Shown here: piece after piece, positions 14,850 through 24,571 of the stretch
How positions within the stretch are numbered: position 1 is the first letter of the stretch
Layout of the letters: every line of letters starts with the position of its first letter
Source of the DNA: Leptobrachium leishanense
Taxonomy: Eukaryota; Chordata; Amphibia; Anura; Megophryidae
Assembly: GCA_009667805.1 (NCBI GenBank)
Contig: CM019064.1
Coordinates: 79,400,675-79,464,674 of the forward strand
Length of the DNA stretch: 64,000 nt
Reading direction: 5' to 3'
The notes under the pieces: generated by a model
Databases searched by the model: none
Seen by the model: only the letters and a program-made list of their open reading frames with translations
What the model was told of the DNA's origin: nothing
Translations under genes and position numbers: made by a program

Positions 14850-16088
14850 CCCTTTCACTGCTGAGGCGTTTCACGCCTCTGTGCTGAGGTCATTTTTACC
14901 TGTTTTGCTCATCATGTTTAAACGTGTTTTGAAGGCTTATTTTAGTATATGACCCAGACATATTATATATCGTTCTTTCCGCCAGACTCGGCAGATTCAT
15001 AATATGTCATTATTATATGTATACGTCATGTCCTGTCTGTATATTATAACAAAAAATGCAATAAAATATGAATTTTCAATAATTTACAACGTGTAAAGTG
15101 TTTTTTTTTCACATTTTAACATGCGAGCAATTGCGGTTATATTTTGTATGGGGTGCGCTTGTTAAAAAAATTAGAAATGGGGTCTCGTTACATTTTTTTT
15201 GGGGAAAATTACACGATTTTTAACAAACGCACCGCATACAAAAATCGTTATTGCAGCATCATTGTTCACATTATAATTGAAATGGGAACAATATTGCTGC
15301 ATTAACGAACCAAAAAAAAGAAAAAAACTTGTTTGTTTGTTTTTTTTGAATTTTTTTTTAAATATTTTTTTATTTTTATTTTTAATTTTTATTTTTTTAA
15401 AAAAACTTTTTTCACAGTGGTGTTTGGTATCATTGGAACGGCCATGCTCTGGCCGATCCAACAGTAACAAACATTAACCCCTAGCTGCCACAGATCGGGA
15501 GATAGGGGGTTCATTGGAACCCCCTATCTCCACCGTTGGTGGCAGCTAGGCGTTAACTCCAGGACTGGCGTCATCGTGCATAGCACGATGACGCCAGTCC
15601 TCAGGAGGAGTTCCCGGAGGCTTGGCCGACATCCAAGATGTCGGCCAGCTCCGGGAAAGGATCACGAACCGGCGCTTTTCAGCGCCGATTCGTGATCCGG
15701 CTCCCCAGGAGTTAATGACAGCTACCGTTTGAAAGGGCAAGCTGTGCCCTTCCAAGCGGTGCCTGTATTAACTCCCTACTCCCCGGCGATCGGGAGGGAG
15801 AGAGGTCCGAAGGACCTCCCCCCCTCCCTTTCAGGCGCCTCCTCCGCACATGCGGGGGGGGGCGCCTGCATTAGATGTCATCGCGTCGCCGCGATGACAT
15901 CTAATGTCCCCGCCGGGGTCCCGGATTGACGGGCTGACATCCAGGATGTCAGCCCGCACCGGGGGGCGCAGCAATCCGCTGGAATCCGGCGGATTGCTGC
16001 CTCCTGTGCTCGGATGCGCTCAGCGCGTCCGTAGCACAGGAGAACCACTTGGCTGGACGCGCTGAGCGCGTCCATAGCAGCCAAGTGG
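14850..16088. mobile_element. piggyBac-like non-autonomous element
   Basis: TTAA occurs on both sides (14846-14849, 16089-16092), the piggyBac-type target site. The termini CCCTTTCACTGCT and, inverted, CCACTTGGCTGCT are imperfect inverted repeats. The left half is AT-rich with poly(T) tracts; the right half is GC-rich and is almost entirely hairpins. Related relics occur at 35.8-38.1, 40.86-41.96 and 59.5-60.0 kb, sharing TTTGGTATCATTGGAA. There is no transposase. Confidence 0.75.
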
Positions 16089-16090
16089 TT
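15481..16090. repeat. Chain of about ten distinct hairpins
   Basis: Consecutive inverted repeats, each with its own sequence: 15498-15512 with 15517-15531 (outer arms 15481-15491 with 15538-15548); 15561-15579 with 15583-15601; 15624-15633 with 15637-15646; 15659-15676 with 15681-15698; 15869-15885 with 15890-15906; 15931-15942 with 15944-15955; 15969-15979 with 15989-15999; 16001-16010 with 16033-16042; 16043-16055 with 16078-16090. Most arms are perfect or nearly so. Confidence 0.88.
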
Positions 16091-16197
16091 AAGCATCACA
16101 GCAATAGAACTCCCACGGTAAAGGCAGTAAGTATGAACGTACACAGGAATCCACAGCAATAGACATTTAACGGTATAGGCAGGGGGTCTCTCCTTTA

Positions 16198-16597
16198 GGC
16201 TAGGGTCAAACGAACGCATTATTCGCAGCAACCGTCAAAAAGTGCGTCCGAACGCATTGACGTATTTTTTCACGGAATGAGCGAAAACGGTCATACGATG
16301 CGCACTTTCGGGCGTGATTTTTTACGGATCGTCAATAAAACCCTTTTTGTGTCTGGACGTGATGTTGGCCGGACATTAGCAGCATCTGACGTCTCCAAAT
16401 CACGCATACACGCCGCTAGCGGACGCAGCGCACTCTGTACGTCAGTACTAGCGGTTCTGCGTTCTCAAAAAAATGCGTTCGTTTGCCGCTTGCGTTGCGC
16501 GGCCGTACTTCGTATATTGCCCGTCATTTGCTGCTACTGCGGCCGTGATTAAGTGCGCCTAAACGCACGTTAAAAATGCGTTCGTCTGACCCCAACC
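16198..16597. mobile_element. Harbinger/PIF-like MITE, TSD TTA
   Basis: Termini GGCTAGGGTCAAACGAACGC and inverted GGTTGGGGTCAGACGAACGC, flanked by TTA on both sides (16195-16197, 16598-16600). A three-base TSD of this form is typical of PIF/Harbinger. The interior is CpG-rich with repeated CGTTCG-type words and has no coding capacity. Confidence 0.8.
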
Positions 16598-16605
16598 TTA
16601 TCATG

Positions 16606-16905
16606 TCCATCTCCCCACCTCCCTTTTCAGTCCATTTCACCCCCTCTTAGTTCTCATGTTCATTTCATTCCCCCCCTTCTCCTGTGTTTTCATTTCATGG
16701 CCCCTGCTCTGTTTTCACTTCATGCCCCCCTGCTTTCATTCCCCCTGGTCTGGTTTAATTTCATGTCTCCCTGCTCGGTTTTCATTTCACCCCCCCTCCG
16801 CTTTCATTCCCTCTGCTGTTTTCACCCCTCTCCTCTGTTTTCATTTCAACCCTCCCTCAGTTCTCACTTCACCCCCCTTCCGATTTCACTTCACGTCCTC
16901 TAGTG
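16606..16905 (+). repeat. Degenerate pyrimidine-rich tandem repeat
   Basis: Roughly ten imperfect units of about 25-35 bp with the core TGTTTTCATTTCA followed by a C-run. The open frames across it are a by-product of the T/C bias. Confidence 0.7.
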
Positions 16906-17329
16906 TTGCATTACCTTCTTTAGTCCTGGGAGCCGCTGTCAGTGCTGTCAGCACACAGGAGGATGTGTGTCTCCCTGTGACAGAGAAGCAGTGCAGCTTC
17001 CAAGCCTGCAGTTTGCTCTAAAGAGCTGTTACTGCCTGGGCCCGCGGATGCTCTCAACTCTTCCCTCCCTCAAGGCATGTGGAGTGGGCAGGAAGCTGTG
17101 TGGAGGAGGAAGGGGAGGAGCAACTGCAGCAGCACGAGAGGCTCCAAATCCCGATCTCTGACTGGGGCAGAAAGATGCCAATTTCCTCCTTGGTGGTACG
17201 CCCCCTGACAGGCACTTGGGGTCTCCTGCCCCCCCGCTACCCCACTGAAAGCCAGTCAGCCAGGGGGAGCAAGAGCCTACAGGCGTCTGGTGCGCCCTCT
17301 CTGACATCATCAGAGGGGGCCCGCCAGCT

Positions 17330-18545
17330 CAGGGGCGGATCCAGGGGGGGCAACGGGGCAATTGCCCCCCCTGAAAATATTACTGCCGGATTGACATGCT
17401 CTGACTGAAACGCTGCCGCTGGCCGGCCGCACTCAGTGCGCGCCGCCATCACATGATTGCCTCAGCTCATTCATTGCCGGGCGGTGATGCAGTGCGCCTG
17501 CGCCGGGCTGCTGCCTGTCACGTGGGCGGAAAAGATGCTGCAGGAGGCTCCACACTGTCTGCACTGTCGCGCAGAGTGATTGTGCCTCCTGGCCTGGCCT
17601 GGACTGGATGCATGAGTCAGACAGGGAGAGTGAGACACAGAAGAACTGGGGCATCCTCATCTGACCGTCCCCCGCCCGTCTGTGCCGTCCATAGCCTGCC
17701 CAAGGCCCAAGACCAACTCAAGGTACCTGCGTCACGTGTGGTGCTTGCCGGGGTAAAGGATGGGGGGGGTCACTGAATCCCAGAAATGAACCCAGGAATT
17801 TGTAGAGATGATATACATTCAGTGGGAATAAAAGAAATGGGCGGAAGCAACTACGTTTCCCCTGATAAAATTACTGGTGGTTTCAGGGAGGAGGAACAAG
17901 GGGTATTTGTGCTTCCCCCCAGCTGCAATATCACTTTAGGAGATACAGGGGACCTTCGGACATTTGAAATCTCTGTATTTCCCGTTCCATACACCCAACA
18001 TGGTCAGCTGAGGTGTCACTGAAAAGACCAGTGTACAAAGAAAAAAATAAGGAAATAAAATACAAGAGAATTTTTTTTTTTACATATATATATATATTTA
18101 TTAATTTATTTTTCCCATTTTGGTTGAAATGGTGTTTTTTTCCTTTAGAAAAATGCAGTAACAGGTTCTCCATTATAGGTTTTTTGTTTGAAAATGGATA
18201 TTCTGTCAAATATATAACCACAATGGTTTGGATGATAACATGTGGGTAAATAAATTTACATGACGAAAATGAATGATATCTTAATAGAAATAGACTTTTT
18301 TTTTTAAATGCCATTCTGACGTGACATGACATATACATGTGCCAGAGAGCAGACTGAGGAGCGATAGGTGTAACCTGAACGACAGACCCTGTCTGGCAAT
18401 TTCCAGGGAAGAGTGAGTGTGACGAGTGCAGCCTGCAATTTGGTGCGGTTCTGGATGTCACTATTACTGTGACATATTACACACCAGCTCTAAGCCAAAA
18501 TTGGTGAAATGCCCCTCCCGAAACTTGTGCCTGGATCCGCCCCTG
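17330..18545. mobile_element. hAT element, non-autonomous, TSD CGCCAGCT
   Basis: CGCCAGCT is present at 17322-17329 and 18546-18553. The termini are CAGGGGCGGATCCAGG and its inverse GCCTGGATCCGCCCCTG. The 1.2-kb interior has only short unrelated open frames and AT-rich stretches, so no transposase. It lies inside the GC-rich right arm of the hAT at 14497-18714. Confidence 0.9.
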
Positions 18546-18714
18546 CGCCAGCTGCCATCTTGGAGTCCCTGCTCGCCGGCAACCTGGCCCAGGTAGGCCG
18601 CAGGACCTCCTCCGAGGCCTGCGGCCTAAAGTAAACATAGTTGCTGGCGGCGGGCCCCCCAGTGCCCGGGCCCCTTACTCCAGCATGGGCTGTAATGCCC
18701 TGATGGCGGCCCTG

Positions 18715-18942
18715 CGTAAATATATATATATAGACACAGCCATCCAACACGGTCCAATACAGATAAATATGCAGCAACTTGATATCTCAATGCAGTCACT
18801 TTATTATCATTTATTTACATAATATCAACACTTCATGTCAGGCTGATTAAACGCTGTCACGCGATTAATAGATTGGGAGTCATATTTTGAATTTCGCAAT
18901 TAATTTATCTTGGAAACTAAAGCAGAGGGCCTCCCTACCTTT
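18715..18942. other. Short AT-rich non-coding spacer
   Basis: Begins with the hAT TSD and a short TA repeat; nothing recognisable up to the target site of the L1-like insertion. Confidence 0.5.
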
Positions 18943-18957
18943 AAATGACCAGGCCAG

Positions 18958-21477
18958 GGGGGCGTGGCCGGCTGCTCATGAGAGTGGACATGTATTACAG
19001 GAGCTCCGCACGTCTGCTCAAAACGGGGCATTTAACGGACTTTCACTGCAGAGTTTACCCTTGGAAGAGTCCCTGAGCGGCTGGCTGTTGGTATTACACT
19101 GTCCAGAGGCCGCTTGGTTCCTCCCTCCGGACCAGAGACTGGAGTCATTGCGGACGACTGCTGCCTCGTGGTAACCTCAGCCATTTTGCGGCCTCACTTC
19201 CAGCTCCGGAGGCCTCCCAATTTGGATGGTCGGGCCACCCCGAACTGGTGGAGATGGAGGGTCCACATCTCCTGGCTGACACAGCTGGTGATCCTGCGAC
19301 GGAGGTGGTCGGATCTGCGGAGGAGAAATGGGAGCGCTCCCCCCACCCTACAGGAGGTGAGAGTGTCCTGGCTTCTGGTCTCGATGCCTGTCTGCAGATA
19401 TTGGAAGGGGTGGACGAGGATGGTCCGCTTACCAGGGGCGTCTGGTATCGGATGTTGATGGCTCTGAGAGGTTACCAGGAGGTGAAGACCCTGGGAGTGG
19501 GGGAGTCGGTGGCCGGCTCGGGATCAGGTGCAGTTGAGGCCTGCTCATCCACCGTGATCATCCAGGGGAGCTGTGACGAGTGTGACGAACCGCCGGAGGT
19601 ACCGGATCGACAACCTCGTGTAACGTTGGGGGCTTCCAGCCTTTCAGGTGTGCTTGAAGGCAGCATGTCTGATGCTGCTCACTCACCAACACCCAGTTTA
19701 AATTGAAACAGGCAGGGAGGTGGCTGCATGAGGTGCGGCTTGAGAGGGGGGGCGCAGTCTGGTGAAGGTCTTTTAAAAACCAACAGTTCCTTCTAAGCAG
19801 TGCCAGATCATGGTTATCCATACCTGAGCTCCTTGTACCTGAATTCTCTCGTGATTTAACCTGTTATTGACCTCTGCTTGTTTTCTGACTATTCTGCCTT
19901 CCGTTGCCCTAGACTATTTCCTTGTACTACACTTCTGCACTGATATCGACCCGGCTATTCCATTTGACTATTCTATACTCTGTATTCCTGATTCTGGCTT
20001 GTCTGACTACCCCCGTGTTGCTGACCTGGTTTTGTATTACGACATTGTCTTTGATTAACCCTTTCTGTCTAGCTAGTATACCTGGCCAATTCTAAAGGAC
20101 CAGACAGTTAGGGATTCTTCTACGGCTACCCTGTTGGTAGCTTTTGGGCTCTGTGGAGTCTTGGGCTGAAGTTAAGGAGAACCCAGGAGGTGGTAGACCT
20201 TACCGGGTCATCGACAGTGGACCACTATCGGAGGTCTACAGAAGCGGATCCCCCTCCTTCACAGATTAAGTTGGTGTGGCTGCGCTCTCCGGCATCGCGA
20301 CCGACCGAAATACAAAATAGCAGAGATGAGCTCCATTGCTTGCAGGGCAATTGATTTCTCGGCTGTGAGTTTACTGCACCTCGGCGTCATGGCCTGTTCT
20401 GTTGCGCGCAGCCTGTTCCCGGGCCTTTGCCGCTCCTCGACACTGGATGATCTACCGGCGGACTGTTTCTCGCTTTTGCCTATGGGAATATTGTTTTTGT
20501 CTCCTTAAGGCCAGTTTTGTTTTCATTTTGTATTTCACTGAGACTAACTGGGGCTTTTCCTGCTGAGATTCTGGCCCCATACCGTGATACAGGCTGAAGC
20601 TAAGGCCTCCCCTCCACTCCCGCTATGTCCCCGCTTCCTTCCCTGTTTTGAGACCCGGGCTGCGGCCCCCTTTCCCCTAGCCTTGCTTTCCTGCTGACTC
20701 TGCCCTCCTTAGTCATGCATATTTCGAGTACCACTATGATGTCCCTTAACTTGTATGAGACTCCTGATGACATATCCCCCCCTGATATGCTATCCTGCAG
20801 GCATATTGATTATTCCCCCCAACCTCCGTTTTTAAAAACGTCCGGGGCGATACCTTTCGTCGACGGCCTTCCCTTGAGGTCTCTGTTTTATGTACACCTG
20901 TAGGGGCGTCGGGATTCCCTTCCCCTCAACGCTCCTTTTTTTTTTTGGCGTGTGGGATACTGGGTTGCCCTGGGTGAGCCACCAGCACGGCAACCATGGC
21001 TCTGGCTGTGCTTTTGGCCCCAGGTCTCCCGGCCTTGGGACCCCTTCCATGGCCCCCGACTTTCCTTAAGGTTGTCGGGTGAGCCGGGAATGTTCCCCCT
21101 TACTCGGGCAGTCCCCCGCCCATCCCTCACCCCTTTCCCCTGCCCAGTTTATTTTTTCCCTGATGTCCACTGGCAGTCCTCCCCTACCTCTTTTTGTGAA
21201 CCGCCCGGACAGCCCCCTCACGCCCTTCCCCCTATTTCTATTTGAGATCTTCATCACAGCAGACTTTTGAAGTACTTTTCTTTTGAGACACCATTGATGA
21301 CTTACCCATAACCCCCCTCCCCCTTCTTTTTTATTTGAGATATTCCTCGCAGCAGACTTTTGTTGTAATTTTCTTTTGAGACACCATTGAGGACTTAATG
21401 TGGCCCTGCGTGACCACCTACTGCTGAATATATTTCTGTCTACATGTGCAAACTCTAAAATAAAGAATTTTAAAAAA
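18958..21477 (+). mobile_element. L1-like retroposed insertion, 15-bp TSD
   Basis: AAATGACCAGGCCAG is present at 18943-18957 and again at 21478-21492. The insert starts with GGGGGCGTGGCCGG, a GC-rich start as in L1 5' UTRs, and ends with an AATAAA signal and an A-tract (about 21459-21480). This is the mark of target-primed reverse transcription. No endonuclease or RT frame is present. The 3' part has a duplicated block (AGACTTTTGWWGTAMTTTTC and GAGACACCATTGAKGACTTA near 21262-21308 and 21354-21400). It is either an internally deleted L1 or a non-autonomous L1-driven element. Confidence 0.75.
19706..20270 (+). repeat. Possible gypsy LTR fragment within the L1-like insert
   Basis: The stretch around 19860-20000 (TATTGACCTCTGCTTG, GACCCGGCTATTCC, TTTGACTATTC) resembles inner parts of the gypsy LTRs at 11.36-12.4 and 22.1-23.95 kb. 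No TSD or end was fixed, so this may be shared ancestry of sequence rather than a separate insertion. Confidence 0.35.
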
Positions 21478-21779
21478 AAATGACCAGGCCAGATAATTTG
21501 TGTGGACTATTTCTGATTAAAGTGCCGGTTGACCATAGTTTCCTTCAGATGCAACAACGTTCTGGAATGTTCTGCATATATGGCTATAGACCTCCCTGCA
21601 TCCTGAGCAGGAGAATGAAAATGAGTTACAGCTTATCAGAGAACATTCCACATCCAGGCACTGGTGAACTTAGTACACAAATGCTGGATTGTTTGAAAGA
21701 ACCATAGCAACACCCTCGGATCAATAAAGACACTGGAAGCAGTAACAAAAAATGTTTACAGCTCACAGACCCAAGAATG

Positions 21780-22060
21780 TTCTCATTAGGGTTGCATTGA
21801 TACCATTTTTTCTTAAGACCGAGTACAAGTACGATACTTTTTTTTTCAGGTACTCGGCAATATCAATACTTTTGGTTATTGTTATGTGACAGTTTTCCAA
21901 TATATAATTAAGATTTTGCTAAAACCTCCACAGCAATAAAATTCACAGTAATGTGTGCTGTGTATTATGTAGCTCCATAGCAATAAAACTCAAAAAAACA
22001 ATTATATTTAACTTATTTATTAAACTAAGGTATATATTAAAATACAGTATATTATTATTT
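21780..22060 (+). repeat. hAT-like terminal fragment
   Basis: From about 21787, TAGGGTTGCATTGATACC followed by CGAGTACAAGTACGATA and GTACTCGGCAATATC looks like the end of a dispersed hAT family with GAGTACGAGTA-type subterminal words. The opposite end was not found. No coding content. Confidence 0.4.
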
Positions 22061-22079
22061 TTATAAAGAAAACGCTTTA

Positions 22080-23952
22080 TTGAAAAGGTCTGCAAAGCAA
22101 GAGACATTACATCCATCATATTCCATTAGGCAGACAAGTCGTACATCAGCAAGGAAATGGCAAAATCTGATACAAAGTGGAGGAATATAAATTGTACAAT
22201 ATAATGAAATACGTGATGGGAATGCAGCCAGCTACGTAACAAAAGCTCCGACAACAGGGGAATTCCTGTATACCTTATGCAGAAAATCCCTCGAAATATC
22301 TCCCTTTGCCGCTGCCAGTCCAAGCTCGTTGGCACAGCAGGGCGGTGTAACGAACGGTATAGCGCTCGCACAGGAATAGCGTAGTTAGGATCGTAGAGAG
22401 CAGATTTTTCTGAACAACATTTACAACATAAATAGTATTCAAGAGCCTGATTTCCAAAGTCCGGGAGTAGGTAGACAATCTTGAGTAGCACTGAAGCTCA
22501 ATTGGTTTCGTGACCAAAAGACAGCTTAGCGTCGATACAAGACAATGAGATACAATATAACAAGTCTTGGGATCATAAGCTGGACTAAGACTGGTATAAG
22601 CATGAAGATTTTCACATTTATTTGTACTCAATGGTTTGTCACGGCATATGAATTGTGTAGGCTGCAGGGCAGTTACATCAGAGAAAAACTTGACATACGT
22701 AATCAAACCTGATCGTGCAGATACCGGATAGTAAGTAACATATGCAAAGCTCACAGCATGATAGATAGACCCACAATAAAGTGCCTTGTGATTAGGATTT
22801 AGGATGGAATGGGTAGCTATCAGAGGCCAGGAGCGTGAGATGGATTGTTCAAGGAGACTGGCAGGTCTGAAAGCTGCATATAAACAACGCGACATCAATC
22901 CGTACAAACAAACACCAAAGGGGATAAACCAGGGAATAGTCAAAGTGTAAAGCCGGGTCAAAATACGTAATCAGGGTCCTCAGACAGAAATGGGTTGGCA
23001 ACAAAGTAGCAATGAGCGTAATGAACAATAGGCGATGCGGGAACTAGACTCCACGTCAGGGTGACGAGGCAACCCCGGCGGTTCCTCGTGACCACACCAG
23101 GCCCTGTCCCCTCAGAATTTGGCCATTTCTTACCGCTGTCACCACAAAACAACTCATACACGCCCTGGTAATCTCCCAATTTGACTATTGCAATAATCTC
23201 TTATCTGGCCTCCCTCTGTCCTGCCTCTCCACCCTACAATCCATCCTGAACGCCTCCGCCAGGCTAATTCACCTCACCTGCCGCTCTGTCTCTGCCGCTC
23301 CCCTCTGCGAGTCCATTCACTGGCTCCCCATCCACTGCAGAATTAAGTTCAAAATCCTTATCCTTACCTACAAAACCCTCACTAACTCAGCTCCCCACTA
23401 CCTGTCCTCACTAATCACCAAATACACCCCGGCCCACTCCCTAAGGTCAAACTGACCTGCGACTAGCTTCTCCCCGCATCACCTCTTCCCATGATAGACT
23501 GCAGGATTTCTCACGCGCAGCCCCCACTCTCTGGAACGCTCTCCCTCGTACTGTCAGACTTTCCCCTAACTTCTCTTCCTTCAAACGCTCCCTTAAAACG
23601 TTCCTATTTAGGGAAGCCTACCACCCGACTCACTGACGCAACCATCAATCACTCTCACCTTACAGTCCTCTCCTGTTTCCAACCCCAACCCTCCTAGATT
23701 GTGAGTTCCTACGGGAATAGGGCCCTCATCTCCTCCTGTACTGTTTGTCAAATGTTGTTCAATGTATTGTAACCCTGTCTATACTGTGCTTATTGTACAG
23801 CGCTGCGGAATATGCTGGCGCTTTATAACTAAAGAATAATAATAACAAAATAATGCCGATCGGCCATCATGGAATGCTGGCACTCGACCAGCCAATGGCA
23901 CAGAAACATGCCCGACCCCCCAGGGAGCGCAACAGGGGCTGAGGATGTAACA
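22080..23952 (-). repeat. Solo gypsy LTR, minus strand, split by L2
   Basis: On the minus strand it begins TGTTACATCCTCAGCCCC at 23952, matching the chromovirus LTR start at 11356, and continues with GGTGTGGTCACGAGGA and CCCTGACGTGGAGT. A polyadenylation signal CAATAAAGC lies near 22075-22090, close to the end. No internal coding region adjoins it, so it is probably a solo LTR. An L2 fragment interrupts it at about 23122-23850. The long open frame 22275-22961 has no recognisable domain. Confidence 0.75.
23122..23850 (+). mobile_element. L2-clade LINE 3' fragment
   Basis: Translated in pieces it gives ISQFDYCNNLLSGLP, ASARLIHLTCRSVS, SIHWLPIHCRIKFKILILTY and TLWNALPRTVRLSPNF, the C-terminal domain of L2 reverse transcriptases. 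The 3' end is the L2-type GTACAGCGCTGCGGAATATG followed by an AATAAT-like tail. Stops and frameshifts are present. It is inserted in the minus-strand gypsy LTR. Confidence 0.88.
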
Positions 23953-24002
23953 GGCGGGGAGAGAGGTGCATATGAGAAATGGGGCCTCCCCTGGAGCATC
24001 AC

Positions 24003-24462
24003 TATTCTGACTCAGATCGTTGTATAGCGATTTATCCCTTGCAGAGACCTCTTTGCCTGGCCTGTATAAGTAGATGCAATCACCGAGGACAATCCTTATC
24101 AGATAGCTGAACTCACCAAAACACTGTTTCTTTCCACGACTTGCTTTATTCCGTACATCAGGTTACAGCAGATCACAGGATACAGCAGATGATGGAATTA
24201 TAGGTTTTTTGCGGTCAAAAGATGATTCTGTCCTAACATGAGGATGAACATACATGTGCTGCTGGATAACTACACCATGCTGCAGCTCTTACAAAAAGGA
24301 AGGGTGGAACTAAACACACACAGGAAGTGCATCATCATAAAGCGAGGGAGAAAAGAAGAAAAACATGTACAATACAGAAAGACCACTAGGTGGCAGCATA
24401 AGGCAACATAAGGATATCTATACACTATAAATCCCATCTAAATGAATAACTGTAACAGCACA
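24003..24462 (-). repeat. BEL/Pao 3' LTR
   Basis: On the minus strand it runs from TGTGCTGTTACAG to CTGAGTCAGAATA. A purine run (ACGGGGAG on the minus strand, 24463-24470) directly precedes it and is the probable polypurine tract. TSD ATCAC abuts its outer edge. Confidence 0.93.
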
Positions 24463-24571
24463 CTCCCCGTCTGGCATTGAAAATGTCACTATATATACAT
24501 CATAACGGTAGTTATGCAAGCGCAAATAACGACAGTGTAATTTGCTAGATGTCTTGAAAACCTAAGTAAGT

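Larger units (their letters stand above)
14497..18714. mobile_element. hAT element with nested elements, TSD CGTAAATA
   Basis: The 8 bases CGTAAATA lie exactly at 14489-14496 and 18715-18722. Between them the termini are CAGGCCAGCCATCAG and the inverse of CAGGGCCGCCATCAG. An 8-bp TSD with CAGRG-type ends is the hAT signature. No transposase of its own is visible. The 4.2 kb is largely later insertions: a piggyBac-like element (14850-16088), a Harbinger element (16198-16597) and another hAT (17330-18545). Confidence 0.9.

Noticed and set aside
16656..17021. A 121-codon Pro/Phe/Ser-rich frame
   Set aside because: It is a translation of the pyrimidine-rich tandem repeat and has no domain.
22275..22961. 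A 228-codon minus-strand frame
   Set aside because: It lies within a solo gypsy LTR, has no recognisable domain, and overlaps the LTR's own polyadenylation region.
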